Source of the DNA: Candidatus Nitrohelix vancouverensis
Lineage (GTDB): Bacteria > Nitrospinota > Nitrospinia > Nitrospinales > VA-1
Assembly (NCBI GenBank): GCA_015698305.1
Contig: CP048620.1
Location: 708,557-772,556, forward strand
Direction: 5' to 3'
DNA: 64,000 nucleotides
The notes beneath the pieces are model-generated. The model was not told where the DNA came from, searched no databases, and saw nothing but the letters and a program-made list of their open reading frames with translations. Below are positions 18,854 through 28,075 of this stretch, one piece after another; the first letter of the stretch is position 1; every line of letters begins with the position of its first letter. The translations under genes were made by a program, and so were the position numbers.

Positions 18854-19153
18854 ATGAATATTTGTTTTCAATATCTCTATAGAGACTATGGGAATTTTAA
18901 AAACTGGGGAGACGTGATTTTTTCAAATCCTAATGGATTGGATATTGGTCAGATTAAATCTATGCTTGAAAAAGTACTAATAGATCAAGCCTATTTTGTC
19001 GCCTCGAAGGTGAATGTCCCGAATTTGTACTTTGAAGATTACAAAGAAAATTTAGATCATGTCTGGCATGAATTTTTCTCCATTGAATATACAGACGAAA
19101 AGCCAAATGATATTTATGGTCGTACCATCGAAAAATTTGTTGAATCTATTTAA
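18854..19153 (+). CDS. Conserved hypothetical protein next to the HNH nuclease
   Basis: 99 residues, no assigned function. The pattern YRDYGNFKNWGDVIFSNP at the start and HVWHEFFSIEYTD near the end look like a conserved soluble family that I remember near nuclease or toxin genes, but I cannot name it. It has no signal peptide or membrane segment. Acidic composition, small size and the 14-bp spacing from the HNH gene make an immunity or accessory role conceivable. It shares the low GC of that gene. Confidence 0.6.
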   Translation: MNICFQYLYRDYGNFKNWGDVIFSNPNGLDIGQIKSMLEKVLIDQAYFVASKVNVPNLYFEDYKENLDHVWHEFFSIEYTDEKPNDIYGRTIEKFVESI

Positions 19154-19221
19154 TATTTAAATTTATCCGCTACCTAGCAAATTGCAATGTTTAGACGACT
19201 CGTCACATTGGAAACCTAATC

Positions 19222-19629
19222 ATGAGCGAAAAGAAACTCGGTTCTTGTCTTTGCAAAGCGGTTCGATTTGAAATCGACGGAGAATTTGAGTCCTTCTATC
19301 TCTGTCACTGCGTGCATTGCCGCAAGGATACGGGTTCGGCGCACGCGGCCAACCTGTTCTCGAAGAGCGCCTCTCTCCACTGGATTTCCGGTCAGGACAA
19401 TGTCACGACTTTTCACCTGCCATCGACCCGCCACGTCAAAAGCTTTTGCGCGACCTGCGGCTCGGCCCTGCCCAACCTGCAGATGGAAGGAAAACTCCTG
19501 ATGGTTCCGGCGGGCTGTCTCGATAGTCCGGTTGCCGTCCTGCCGACGGCTCATATCTTTCTGTCTGACAAGGCGGAATGGGACGAAGCTTTGGAAAACG
19601 TTCCCAGGCGCGAAAATTTTTCGGATTAA
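19222..19629 (+). CDS. GFA/CENP-V-type zinc protein (DUF636)
   Basis: 135 residues. Zinc ligands of the family are present: CLC (residues 9-11), CHCVHCRK (about 30-37) and FCATCGSALP (about 76-85). The name comes from a proposed glutathione-dependent formaldehyde-activating enzyme, but most members have no proven reaction. The gene returns to the normal GC of the chromosome. The first R1 palindromic unit begins 18 bp after its stop. Confidence 0.88.
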   Translation: MSEKKLGSCLCKAVRFEIDGEFESFYLCHCVHCRKDTGSAHAANLFSKSASLHWISGQDNVTTFHLPSTRHVKSFCATCGSALPNLQMEGKLLMVPAGCLDSPVAVLPTAHIFLSDKAEWDEALENVPRRENFSD

Positions 19630-19646
19630 AAGCGATCAGCATATCC

Positions 19647-19748
19647 CGTCATCGCGAGCGACCATCAGGGAGCGCGGCGATCCAGCGACGTTGATCGTTT
19701 CATGAAAGACTCTGGATTGCTTCGTCGCTTACGCTCCTCGCAATGACG
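19647..19748. repeat. R1 palindromic element, copy 1
   Basis: A 102-bp unit whose ends are inverted copies (CGTCATCGCGAG at one end, CTCGCAATGACG at the other). Each half is itself a hairpin: ATCGC/GCGAT in one, ATTGC/GCAAT in the other, and the inner arms also mirror each other (GCGATCCAG and CTGGATTGC). It lies 3' of the GFA gene. Confidence 0.9.
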
Positions 19749-19805
19749 TAGTGTCGGCTGCGTTTAGCAAGTGGACGGGTGTTGTTGCGTCGCTGGCACA
19801 GCCAG

Positions 19806-19907
19806 CGTCATCGCGAGCGACCATCAGGGAGCGCGGCGATCCAGCGGCGTTGAACGTTTCGTGAAAGACTCTGGATTGCTTCGTCGCTTACGCTCCTCGC
19901 AATGACG
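19806..19907. repeat. R1 palindromic element, copy 2, abutting the GIY-YIG stop codon
   Basis: 102 bp, nearly identical to copy 1 and in the same orientation. Its right end CAATGACG is immediately followed by the TAA (complement 19908-19910) of the GIY-YIG gene, leaving no spacer. Confidence 0.92.
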
Positions 19908-20195
19908 TTAAACAATTTCCCCATATAGATCTCGCCAATATGGGTTTTTCTCTTCTATCAGGCCTACCTTATATATCCGAGAACCAGCCTTAATCTGTTT
20001 TTCACGTGTTATAGCATCATCCATTTTGGAGCAAATTTCAAAATAGACGAGCAGGGTGCAATTGTATTTCTTGGTAAAACCTTCTGTAATTTGTTGCTTG
20101 TGCTCATACACGCGCTTGGGAAGGTTTGCTGTTACCGCTGTATATAAGGCCCCGTTTCGTTTGTTTGTCATTATATAAACAGCAGGAATTTTCAT
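19908..20195 (-). CDS. Small GIY-YIG nuclease nested between R1 repeats
   Basis: 95 residues, the size of the stand-alone UPF0213-type GIY-YIG domain. Seen: VYIMTNKRNGALYTAV, which corresponds to the GIY...YIG strand pair but reads YTA where the family has YIG; KRVYEHK with the catalytic Arg; and TREKQIKAG with the metal-binding Glu. It should cut one DNA strand in a metal-dependent way. On its coding strand a half R1 unit ends 7 nt upstream of the ATG and a full R1 unit begins at the stop, both in the same orientation. No clear Shine-Dalgarno is seen. Relatives of this family are often near dispersed palindromes (my recollection), so a role in moving or processing R1 is possible. Confidence 0.88.
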   Translation of the reverse strand: MKIPAVYIMTNKRNGALYTAVTANLPKRVYEHKQQITEGFTKKYNCTLLVYFEICSKMDDAITREKQIKAGSRIYKVGLIEEKNPYWRDLYGEIV

Positions 20196-20202
20196 GATGT
20201 GT

Positions 20203-20234
20203 TCTGGATTGCTTCGATCTGCGCCGCAATGACG
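20203..20234. repeat. Half R1 element at the 5' end of the GIY-YIG gene
   Basis: 32 bp matching one hairpin half of R1 (TCTGGATTGCTTCG ... GCAATGACG) with an altered loop (ATCTGCGCC). On the GIY-YIG strand it forms a 5' leader hairpin just before the start codon. Confidence 0.85.
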
Positions 20235-20331
20235 ACAAATGTATTCATAAGAGGTGAACTGTTATAACCCCGGCTGCTTCCATACTTTACAATATAATTT
20301 TGGGGAGGGGAATTTGAAGCATTGATCTCTC

Positions 20332-20433
20332 CGTCATCGCGAGCGACCGTCAGGGAGCGCGGCGATCCAGCGGCGTCAAGTTCTTCATGAAAGACTCTGG
20401 ATTGCTTCGTCGCTTACGCTCCTCGCAATGACG
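20332..20433. repeat. R1 palindromic element, copy 3
   Basis: 102 bp, same orientation as copies 1 and 2. It is directly continued by the R2 mosaic. Confidence 0.9.
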
Positions 20434-20768
20434 AACCTCCCGGCAAGGCACCAAGGCCGCAAAGCTAACCCCGTATTACTATTCATCTCTTTTGAGCGCA
20501 ATTGATATGTTCCAGCAATCTTCCAGCGGGCGTTGCCCGCCTGCCCCCTCACCCAGCCCTCTCCCTCAGGGAGAGGGTTTTCTAACTCTGAACTCTTAAT
20601 TGCTAGCAATCCTGTTAGGCGCAATTGATATGTTCCAGCAATCTTCCTGCGGGCGTTGCCCGCCCGGCGAGGCGCCGGAGCCGTAAAGCTAACCCCGTAT
20701 TGCCATTCATCCCTCCAGAGCACAATCTAATCGTTACGGCAATCTTCCTGCGGGCGATGGCCGCCCTC
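20434..20768. repeat. R2 palindromic mosaic block (three linkers, minus orientation)
   Basis: Alternating pieces: a semi-constant linker containing GAGCGCAATTGATATG, hairpin cassettes GCGGGCGTTGCCCGC (twice) and CTCTCCCTCAGGGAGAG, and a CGGCGAGGCGCCG type cassette. Open frames here are by-products of the repeat. Confidence 0.85.
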
Positions 20769-20902
20769 TTAAATCAATTGAAACTTTCAATCTCTATTGG
20801 AAAACTTTACAGAATGGATGGATTTTTGTTAATCTGTCAGCCGTTCAACCCTTGATATCAAAACAAGCTCAGGCGTGTTCCGCCTGTCAACTGGAAGGTC
20901 CT

Positions 20903-21325
20903 ATGGAAAAGAAGACCCGATATTTAAAGAGCAACGAGGACAGCATCTACGATTCCATCACCAGCCTCACCTGGATGGCGAAGGACTCTCAACTGACGCT
21001 GGAAAAAGCGGTGAGCTGGGACGAGGCGGAAAGTTTTGCCAAAGAGATGAACAAGAAAAAAACCGGCGGACACGACGACTGGCGCATGCCGACGATTCAT
21101 GAAGCCATGTCCCTGTTCCAGAAGGAAACGCTGAACAAGGATTCCGCCGGGGCCGATATCCATATCGACCCGATCTTCCCTCCCGGCGCGGGCAACTGCA
21201 CCTGGACCAGCGAAGTGCGTGGACGCGAAGCGCAGATTTTCTTTTACGTGAACGGATTCCCCTACTGGTACGAAAAAACCGATCAAACCATCAGCCACTG
21301 CGTTCGACTCGTTCGCCGCGATTGA
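20903..21325 (+). CDS. DUF1566 (Lcl C-terminal-like) domain protein
   Basis: 140 residues from the ATG at 20903, which has GGAAGG five bases upstream; the open frame begins earlier at 20852 inside poorly supported sequence. Family features are DSITSLTWMAK at the start, AESFAKEMN, GGHDDWRMPTIHEAMSL in the centre and ISHCVRLVRR at the end. It has no signal peptide. DUF1566 modules occur in C-type-lectin-like and adhesin proteins; no enzymatic role is known. The stop codon lies at the first unit of a 40-bp tandem repeat. Confidence 0.8.
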   Translation: MEKKTRYLKSNEDSIYDSITSLTWMAKDSQLTLEKAVSWDEAESFAKEMNKKKTGGHDDWRMPTIHEAMSLFQKETLNKDSAGADIHIDPIFPPGAGNCTWTSEVRGREAQIFFYVNGFPYWYEKTDQTISHCVRLVRRD

Positions 21326-21510
21326 TTTTTAAAGATATCCAAGTCGGCTGACCCGTTGCGATTGATCTTCAAAGGTACCCATGTCGGCTGACCCGTTGCG
21401 ATTGGCCTCTAAAAATCCCCATCTCGACGGGTCGGGCGCGATTGATCTTCCAAAGATCTCCATGTCGGCTGTTCCGATGCGATTGATCGAGTAAGAACTT
21501 CCATCTTTGA
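21319..21510. repeat. 40-bp direct tandem repeat, about 4.5 units
   Basis: Units begin CGATTGAT at 21319, 21359, 21399, 21439 and 21480 (the fourth is 41 bp). They share ATGTCGGCTGACCCGTTG-like ends; the third is diverged. The first unit includes the last codons of the DUF1566 gene. Because 40 is not divisible by three, it is not a coding repeat. Confidence 0.85.
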
Positions 21511-21541
21511 GCGTCCGCCGCGTGTAAACAGCGCGGCGTCC

Positions 21542-22195
21542 TCAATCTTCGTTCAAGCCGTGCAGGTATTTGGGGTTGGGAACGTCCAGACCGAAGGCGC
21601 GCTGGGTCTTATCCTGGCGGCTGAACTGGCGATAGAGTTTGTGGAAGGATTCGGTATCGAGCCGGTCGTCGAGCAGGCGATGAAACTGCGCTTCGGAAAT
21701 CTTCTGTAACGACGATTCGGCAAACAGAGAGGTTCCCAGCGCCGTCCAGTAAGGCCCGACAAAGCCCTGATGCACCAGGCTGTCGGCGACGCCAAAATAA
21801 TTCAAGGATTCACGCAAGATGTGCTGGGCAATGTAGACCGGAACGCATCGTCCGATCGCCGCGGTTCGGGAAGGGTTTTTGGCGGGATAGACCCAGAGAT
21901 TGACGATGGTTCCCCCCATCGCCCCGAAGTCGCGCCGAATGCCGCGCAAGCGCGGGGCATATTGTTTCGACATCCAGGCTTCCAGCTTGACCGCTTGCCG
22001 CTTCCCCGTCTTGCATTCAGGCGCCGCTTCGGTCGGCAAGACGCCGGCCAGCAAAAAAATCGCCAGACCTACGCCAATCAGACCGGCGCGGCTGAATACG
22101 GGCCGCTCAGTCGTCGGTTTTCTTGAAGTTCGGCACTTGCTGACCGAACATCGGGATGTGATCGTTCTGAATGGTGTATTCCTGATACAAAACAT
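21542..22195 (-). CDS. Secreted protein of unknown function, paralogue of the upstream gene
   Basis: A signal-like hydrophobic stretch (AGLIGVGLAIFLLAGVLPTEA) precedes a mature domain of about 155 residues. The mature part aligns with its upstream neighbour: VKLEAWMSKQYAPRLRGIRR, AAIGRCVPVYIAQHIL, LVHQGFVGPYWTALGTSLF and FHKLYRQFS have clear counterparts. I do not recognise the family. The start is uncertain. The ATG at 22195 would overlap the previous gene by 89 bp, and no ATG, GTG or good TTG lies just before the signal segment, so initiation may be at a rare codon or coupled to the upstream gene. Confidence 0.65.
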   Translation of the reverse strand: MFCIRNTPFRTITSRCSVSKCRTSRKPTTERPVFSRAGLIGVGLAIFLLAGVLPTEAAPECKTGKRQAVKLEAWMSKQYAPRLRGIRRDFGAMGGTIVNLWVYPAKNPSRTAAIGRCVPVYIAQHILRESLNYFGVADSLVHQGFVGPYWTALGTSLFAESSLQKISEAQFHRLLDDRLDTESFHKLYRQFSRQDKTQRAFGLDVPNPKYLHGLNED

Positions 22196-22655
22196 GGAAC
22201 TCCTCGTTTGTGAGGTCCGGGTTCAACAGCTTTTTCACCTGCTCTTCCGTCACCAACTGCTGGGAAGGTTCGTCGAACATGGTGGCGCCCACGCCGATCC
22301 AGTGCGTCGGCAGGAATTTTTGAACCGTCAGACTGCCAATGCCGCTGGTGTATTTATCCGCAACCGTCAATACATGCCTGGCAATGTAAGCGGGAACGCA
22401 ACGCCCCACCGCGAAACTTTTCGAGGTATCGCCCATCGGGTAAGCGCGCAAAGCGAAACGCACATGCCCCACTTCTGAAATTTCGGCGCGGATCGCTTTT
22501 CGATCCTTGCGGAATTGCTTGGAAAAATAGCCTTCCACCTTGATCTTCTTTTTCTCGACAGGAGCGCACTCTTCCTGCTCTTCAGCAAACGCAAGGCTCG
22601 AAACTGACAAGATACATAGCGCTACGCTGGCGAGGATAAACATCCGGTATTTCAT
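22107..22655 (-). CDS. Secreted protein of unknown function, first of a tandem pair
   Basis: 182 residues from the ATG at 22655, preceded by AGGAG five bases upstream. A Sec signal MKYRMFILASVALCILSVSS ends at AFA/EE. The mature domain has IKVEGYFSKQF, FAVGRCVPAYIARHVL, TVQKFLPTHWIGVGATMF and EEFHVLYQEY; the single conserved Cys in the GRCVP motif is shared with the downstream paralogue. It is presumably periplasmic or exported. Family and function are unknown to me. The two genes are consecutive on the minus strand. Confidence 0.78.
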   Translation of the reverse strand: MKYRMFILASVALCILSVSSLAFAEEQEECAPVEKKKIKVEGYFSKQFRKDRKAIRAEISEVGHVRFALRAYPMGDTSKSFAVGRCVPAYIARHVLTVADKYTSGIGSLTVQKFLPTHWIGVGATMFDEPSQQLVTEEQVKKLLNPDLTNEEFHVLYQEYTIQNDHIPMFGQQVPNFKKTDD

Positions 22656-22800
22656 AACTCTCCTGGGTAAAATTGGGACCCTGCAATTGCACAAATCCGC
22701 CTGAATTTTAAGTAGAATGGGTTGACCTTTGTTATAATAGACTGGAACATTTGAAAAATCACGTTTTGTTCTGGCAGACTCAGGGAATGAAAACCCCGTC

Positions 22801-23019
22801 TCAGCTTTCGCCCGGCTTGTCAGCGCATTGCGAGCCGCAAAAATAGACGCTGTGTTCCGATTCGGTTTTTTCCACAGCCTCCCCCTTGGGAACATAGGTT
22901 CCACAACGGGCGCAGGCGACCATTTCCGTCTCTTTGGTCTCCTCTGTACGAGGTTTGATAAGCGACCAGACCAGCGGAATCATCGCAAGGATTATGCCCA
23001 ATAGTATTAAACGTGCCAT
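22801..23019 (-). CDS. PP0621-type small membrane protein with zinc-ribbon-like Cys pairs
   Basis: 72 residues. One N-terminal membrane helix (LILLGIILAMIPLVWSL) is followed by a linker and a cytoplasmic MVACARCGTYVPKGEAV ... YFCGSQCAD module with two Cys pairs. This arrangement matches the PP0621 family, which has no known function. It is divergent from rpoH, with 44 bp between start codons. Confidence 0.78.
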   Translation of the reverse strand: MARLILLGIILAMIPLVWSLIKPRTEETKETEMVACARCGTYVPKGEAVEKTESEHSVYFCGSQCADKPGES

Positions 23020-23063
23020 GAGTTCATTCTAAATTCTACTAAGATCAAATTCAACGAGTTTCG

Positions 23064-24059
23064 ATGGAAGACGCAAATACCTCAGACGAAGAAGAGTTCC
23101 ACGAGTCCGAATGGCAGGAGCCTGAATTAGACGACGGCGAGGCGGAGGAAGAGGTCGCAGAAGTACAGCACGCTCTCGTTCCTCTCAAGCAAAACGACCG
23201 TTCGCTGGTTCCGCTCGACCCTCTGGCCGCCTATTTGCGTGAAATCCGACAATATGAGGAAATGACGGAAGAGGAAGAACACGAGATGGCGGTGCAATAC
23301 ACCAAAGACGGCGACATGTCCGCCGCCTACCGGCTCATCACTTCCAATCTGGTGCTGGTCGTTCGCATCGCCATGACCTTTCGCCGCGAATGGCAGAACA
23401 TGATGGACCTGATTCAGGAGGGCAACGTCGGCCTCATGAAAGCGGTGAAAAATTTCGACCCGATGCGCGGCGTGCGCCTGCCTGCCTACGCCACCTGGTG
23501 GATTCGCTCCTATATCCTTAAATTCCTGCTCGACAACTGGCGCATGGTCAAGGTCGGCACCACCAACACCCGGCGCAAACTGCTCTACAATCTCAAGAAG
23601 GAAAAAGAAAAGCTGGAGCAACAGGGATTTGAACCCTCGACCAAACTGCTGGCGGAGCGTTTCGGCGTGGACGAATCAGAAGTCATCGACGTCGCCGCCG
23701 GACTGGGCGCCTCCGACCTGTCCGTTGATACGCCTTACAACGCTGGCTCCACGCTGACCCCGCTGGACACGCTCAGCGACGGGCATTCGCTGGAAGATCA
23801 ATACGTTAACGAACATTTGTTCGACGCTTTCAATGACCTCATCAGCGAGATGAAAGATTCGCTGAAACCCATTGAAGTGCAGATCATCGAAGAGCGTCTG
23901 CTCTCCAGCGACCCCAAGTCCCTGCGCGAGATCGGCGAGGAAAATAACGTCACACGCGAGGCCATTCGTCAGGCGGAACAACGTCTCAAGAACAAAATCA
24001 AGGCCTTCATCAGCGAGCGTCTGCCGGAAGCCGCCGATTATTTCAAGGAATCTGATTGA
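23064..24059 (+). CDS. rpoH: Heat-shock sigma factor, sigma-32 type
   Basis: 331 residues. An acidic N-terminal extension of about 50 residues precedes region 1.2 (LVPLDPLAAYLREIRQYEEM). Region 2 is complete (DLIQEGNVGLMKAVKNFDP, YATWWIRSYILKFLLDNW), followed by the RpoH-box-like stretch TRRKLLYNLKKEK. Region 4 is SLREIGEENNVTREAIRQAE. It directs RNA polymerase to heat-shock promoters. The acidic extension is longer than in E. coli. Confidence 0.92.
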   Translation: MEDANTSDEEEFHESEWQEPELDDGEAEEEVAEVQHALVPLKQNDRSLVPLDPLAAYLREIRQYEEMTEEEEHEMAVQYTKDGDMSAAYRLITSNLVLVVRIAMTFRREWQNMMDLIQEGNVGLMKAVKNFDPMRGVRLPAYATWWIRSYILKFLLDNWRMVKVGTTNTRRKLLYNLKKEKEKLEQQGFEPSTKLLAERFGVDESEVIDVAAGLGASDLSVDTPYNAGSTLTPLDTLSDGHSLEDQYVNEHLFDAFNDLISEMKDSLKPIEVQIIEERLLSSDPKSLREIGEENNVTREAIRQAEQRLKNKIKAFISERLPEAADYFKESD

Positions 24060-24108
24060 TTCTCGTCATTTTTTAACTAAAATCCAACAAACAGCATCAA
24101 TGTTTGCG

Positions 24109-24141
24109 GTCGGCAGTCTCCCGCGCGGGGAGCTTGCCGAC
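24109..24141 (+). terminator. Strong hairpin between rpoH and fumC
   Basis: Outer stem GTCGGCA / TGCCGAC and inner stem CTCCC / GGGGAG. No U-run follows. It sits 50 nt after the rpoH stop and 80 nt before fumC, so it may act as a terminator or as a 3' stabiliser. Confidence 0.5.
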
Positions 24142-24220
24142 GCGAACAGCACTCAATTGAAACGATTGAAGAATCCAACGGCTTCTTCATCAAACGTATA
24201 GATCAGAAAGGGGCGCCACG

Positions 24221-25609
<1,389 letters not shown>

Positions 25610-25677
25610 TCGACCCTGCGCCGAGCGCAGGACCTTCGCGCCACAGAATGCCGCAAACCTTAAATTGAAAGGGCTGT

Positions 25678-26244
25678 ATGAAATTCCAATCGATCACCCG
25701 TTCTATCGCCGTCGCGCTTATCACCGTTATGATGACGCTGGGCGCTCTGCAATCGGCCCAGGCCCAGACTCAGAAGGAGAAGGACATCAAAATCCTTCTA
25801 AAAGTTTCCGGCATTCTCGATCAACTCGGCTATATGAAGGACAACCTCACCCGCTCCTTCGGTCAGACCATTTCCTTCGCCTACCCGCAGGCGCCCGACG
25901 CCTTCTGGGATGATTTCGAGAATGTCGTCTCGCAGGACTATATGGACGATCTGGTCAACCGCGTTGTCGTGGTCTACGACAAACACATGGAACACGAGGT
26001 CGTGCTCAAACTGATCGAGATGTTCCAGACCCCGTTCTGGGCGGAATGGCGCGAGAAAATGCCGACCATCAGCCGCGAAGCCGGAGCGGTGGGAAGCCAG
26101 TGGGCGCAGGAAGTCAGCCTGTCCGAAGGCTTCAACGCCAAAATAGATGAGCTCATCGGCAAGCACAAGCTCGAAGAGCTCAACCCCATCACGGAAACGG
26201 AAGAGGCCACCGAGAACCCGCACGGCGAACCGAACCCGCACTAG
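25678..26244 (+). CDS. Secreted DUF2059-family protein
   Basis: 188 residues. The Sec signal ITRSIAVALITVMMTLGALQ ends near AQA/QT. The mature helical domain has KVSGILDQLGYMKDNL, a middle stretch DDLVNRVVVVYDKHM and LIEMFQTPFWAEWREKMP, the DUF2059 pattern of a C-terminal helical bundle. It is periplasmic, function unknown. A GAAAGGG ribosome site is well placed. The C-terminal tail is rich in Glu, Asn and Pro. Confidence 0.8.
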   Translation: MKFQSITRSIAVALITVMMTLGALQSAQAQTQKEKDIKILLKVSGILDQLGYMKDNLTRSFGQTISFAYPQAPDAFWDDFENVVSQDYMDDLVNRVVVVYDKHMEHEVVLKLIEMFQTPFWAEWREKMPTISREAGAVGSQWAQEVSLSEGFNAKIDELIGKHKLEELNPITETEEATENPHGEPNPH

Positions 26245-26334
26245 GCCGAGCGGCTGAAATTGATAAAGGCTGGCATCCCCACGGAGGATGCGTTACAGTG
26301 AAGTCCCTTCAAAACATTGTAAAAGGACGGCATC

Positions 26335-26754
26335 ATGGCGGAATATCAACGACGTTTTTCACTCGATAAAGTCGAGATCGACCCGAAACTGCTCAACCGC
26401 ATCCTGTCTGCAGACGGGGACGAGACGCTGGGATTCTGGGACGGCGAAAAAATCGAAGACCTGGAAGCGGAACTGGACCGCATCGAAGAACGCTATGATG
26501 TGAACTACAACAGCCTGCCGCACCAGAAAAATATCCCCGAAGAGTTCAAAGGCGCGGTCGAGAAAGATTATCCCGTCTGGGCCTGCGACAAAAAAGGCGA
26601 CTGCCTCGTCGGCGACGGCGTCGAAATCCGCATCGAGTCTGCCGACACCGTGCGCGAGTTCTACACGAAAAATCACGGAGGCATCGAAGCCTTCGTAGAA
26701 AAACTACGAATCGAACGCCAGAAATTCATGGACAGCCTCGAAGGCCCCTCCTAA
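26335..26754 (+). CDS. Hypothetical cytosolic protein
   Basis: 139 residues with an AAAAGGA ribosome site nine bases upstream. Acidic and charged, with a helix-rich start (DGEKIEDLEAELDRIEERYD) and one close Cys pair (WACDKKGDCLVGDG). It has no signal peptide and no family I recognise. GC and codon use match the chromosome. Its stop codon is immediately followed by an R2 cassette (CCAGCGTGCCGCTGG), with no spacer. Confidence 0.65.
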   Translation: MAEYQRRFSLDKVEIDPKLLNRILSADGDETLGFWDGEKIEDLEAELDRIEERYDVNYNSLPHQKNIPEEFKGAVEKDYPVWACDKKGDCLVGDGVEIRIESADTVREFYTKNHGGIEAFVEKLRIERQKFMDSLEGPS

Positions 26755-27208
26755 CCAGCGTGCCGCTGGACCCTTAACGCTGTACTCTTTCTGCTAGCAA
26801 TCCCGTTGGGCGCAATTCAAACGTCTCGGCTTTTATCTAACAGGCAAAGCCTGCCCGGCGATGCGCCGGAGCAGTAATGGCTCAACTCCCAAAGCTATCT
26901 ATCCCGCTGGACGCAATTGAAACGCTACAGCTTTTATCAAGTGGACGTTGCTCGTCGGCTATTAATTCGCAGGCATAGCCTGCCCCCTCACCCAGCCCTC
27001 TCCCGCGAGGGGAGAGGGTTTTCAAATGTGATTCTCGATCTGTTATCTATACCGCCAAGCGAAATTGAATAGTTACGGCTCTCTTCCTGCGGGCGTAGCC
27101 CGCTCCTCTCCCTCAGGGAGAGGGCTAGGGTGAGGGTGGTTTGTTGCGAGCCGCCATTTTTCTAACGTTCAACTCTCACTGCCAGCAATAGAATGTGATG
27201 ATAGAGGT
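26755..27208. repeat. R2 palindromic mosaic block (about four linkers, minus orientation)
   Basis: It starts at the stop codon of the preceding gene with CCAGCGTGCCGCTGG. Further cassettes are CAGGCAAAGCCTG, CAGGCATAGCCTG, CTCTCCCGCGAGGGGAGAG and GCGGGCGTAGCCCGC. Each is separated by linkers containing GGCGCAATTGAAACG-like sequence. Confidence 0.85.
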
Positions 27209-27264
27209 CGTCATCGCGAGCGACTGACAAGGAGCGTGGCGATCCAGCGGCGTTGAACATTTCA
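27209..27264. repeat. Half R1 element (left hairpin only)
   Basis: About 56 bp matching the CGTCATCGCGAG half of R1 through GATCCAGCGGCG; the second hairpin is absent. Confidence 0.8.
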
Positions 27265-27530
27265 TTTACTTATTAAGAGGTTCATAGCAATACAAGACTG
27301 GCATTAGAAAATCCCTCTTCCCTTGCGGTCAGGCTCAACCTGACAAGGGGCTGCGTAACGCCAGCGCTACTGGGGGCTTGCGGGGCTTTCGATCTTTGAC
27401 GGAGGAACAAAAAAATTTTAGGGCCGATGTGGGGTTTGGGGATTAGCGTGGGACCAACGTCCGGCGAATACTATACTTGTACAAGTTTACAAAACAATAA
27501 CTGTTCGCTAATGACCATCGCGACATCATA
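27265..27530. other. Non-coding gap with no recognised element
   Basis: It contains short self-complementary stretches (CAGGCTCAACCTG) similar in style to R2 cassettes but no linker, and no open frame. It lies between convergent genes. Confidence 0.4.
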
Positions 27531-28049
27531 TCAATGGCCTTTAATTGCGCTCCAAACAGGATTGTAGTCATACTCTTGATAATCTTTTTCTAAATCTAAC
27601 AGAGTATTTTCTTTTTCGATATCATTTTCGTTGGCAACTAAAAATGTTAAAAACAATTTATATTTTTTATATCTAAGTTTTAAATTTTCAAAATAGAAAC
27701 TGGCTGTAGGTTCGCCAAAACTATTTTTTAAGATTGGCTGTTCAATTTTTTCAAATTCATCAAATGCTATATTATTTTTAGCATCAATTAGCTGTATGTT
27801 AATTATTGTTACTTTACCCGAGATATCTTGATTAGGCTTAAACCAGACCCCCAAGTCATAAGGTGAAGCCTCAATTGAATTGAATTTTTTTGATCTGTAC
27901 TTTCCCCGAGCAAAGAGCTTTGCTGTTATTTGTCCAGTTTTATAATTTGCCTTAGCCGGTTTATAAACTTCCCTTTTGGCTTTGTGGGTGCAACCAAAGA
28001 AAAAGAATAACCCGATGCAGAATAAATAAATAGTGATCCTCTTATGCAT
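27531..28049 (-). CDS. Low-GC lipoprotein next to the Rhs remnant
   Basis: 172 residues. The signal MHKRITIYLFCIGLFFFFGC ends in a lipobox FFGC. The mature protein is Lys/Tyr/Asn-rich (KLRYKKYKLFLTFLVANEN) with no recognised domain. GC is far below the chromosome average. It lies 26 bp downstream of the Rhs C-terminal fragment on the same strand. That is the usual position of an immunity gene, and a membrane-anchored lipoprotein could guard against an effector, but nothing in the sequence proves it. Confidence 0.65.
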   Translation of the reverse strand: MHKRITIYLFCIGLFFFFGCTHKAKREVYKPAKANYKTGQITAKLFARGKYRSKKFNSIEASPYDLGVWFKPNQDISGKVTIINIQLIDAKNNIAFDEFEKIEQPILKNSFGEPTASFYFENLKLRYKKYKLFLTFLVANENDIEKENTLLDLEKDYQEYDYNPVWSAIKGH

Positions 28050-28075
28050 ATCGTTGTAACAGTTTTTTTCAACAA

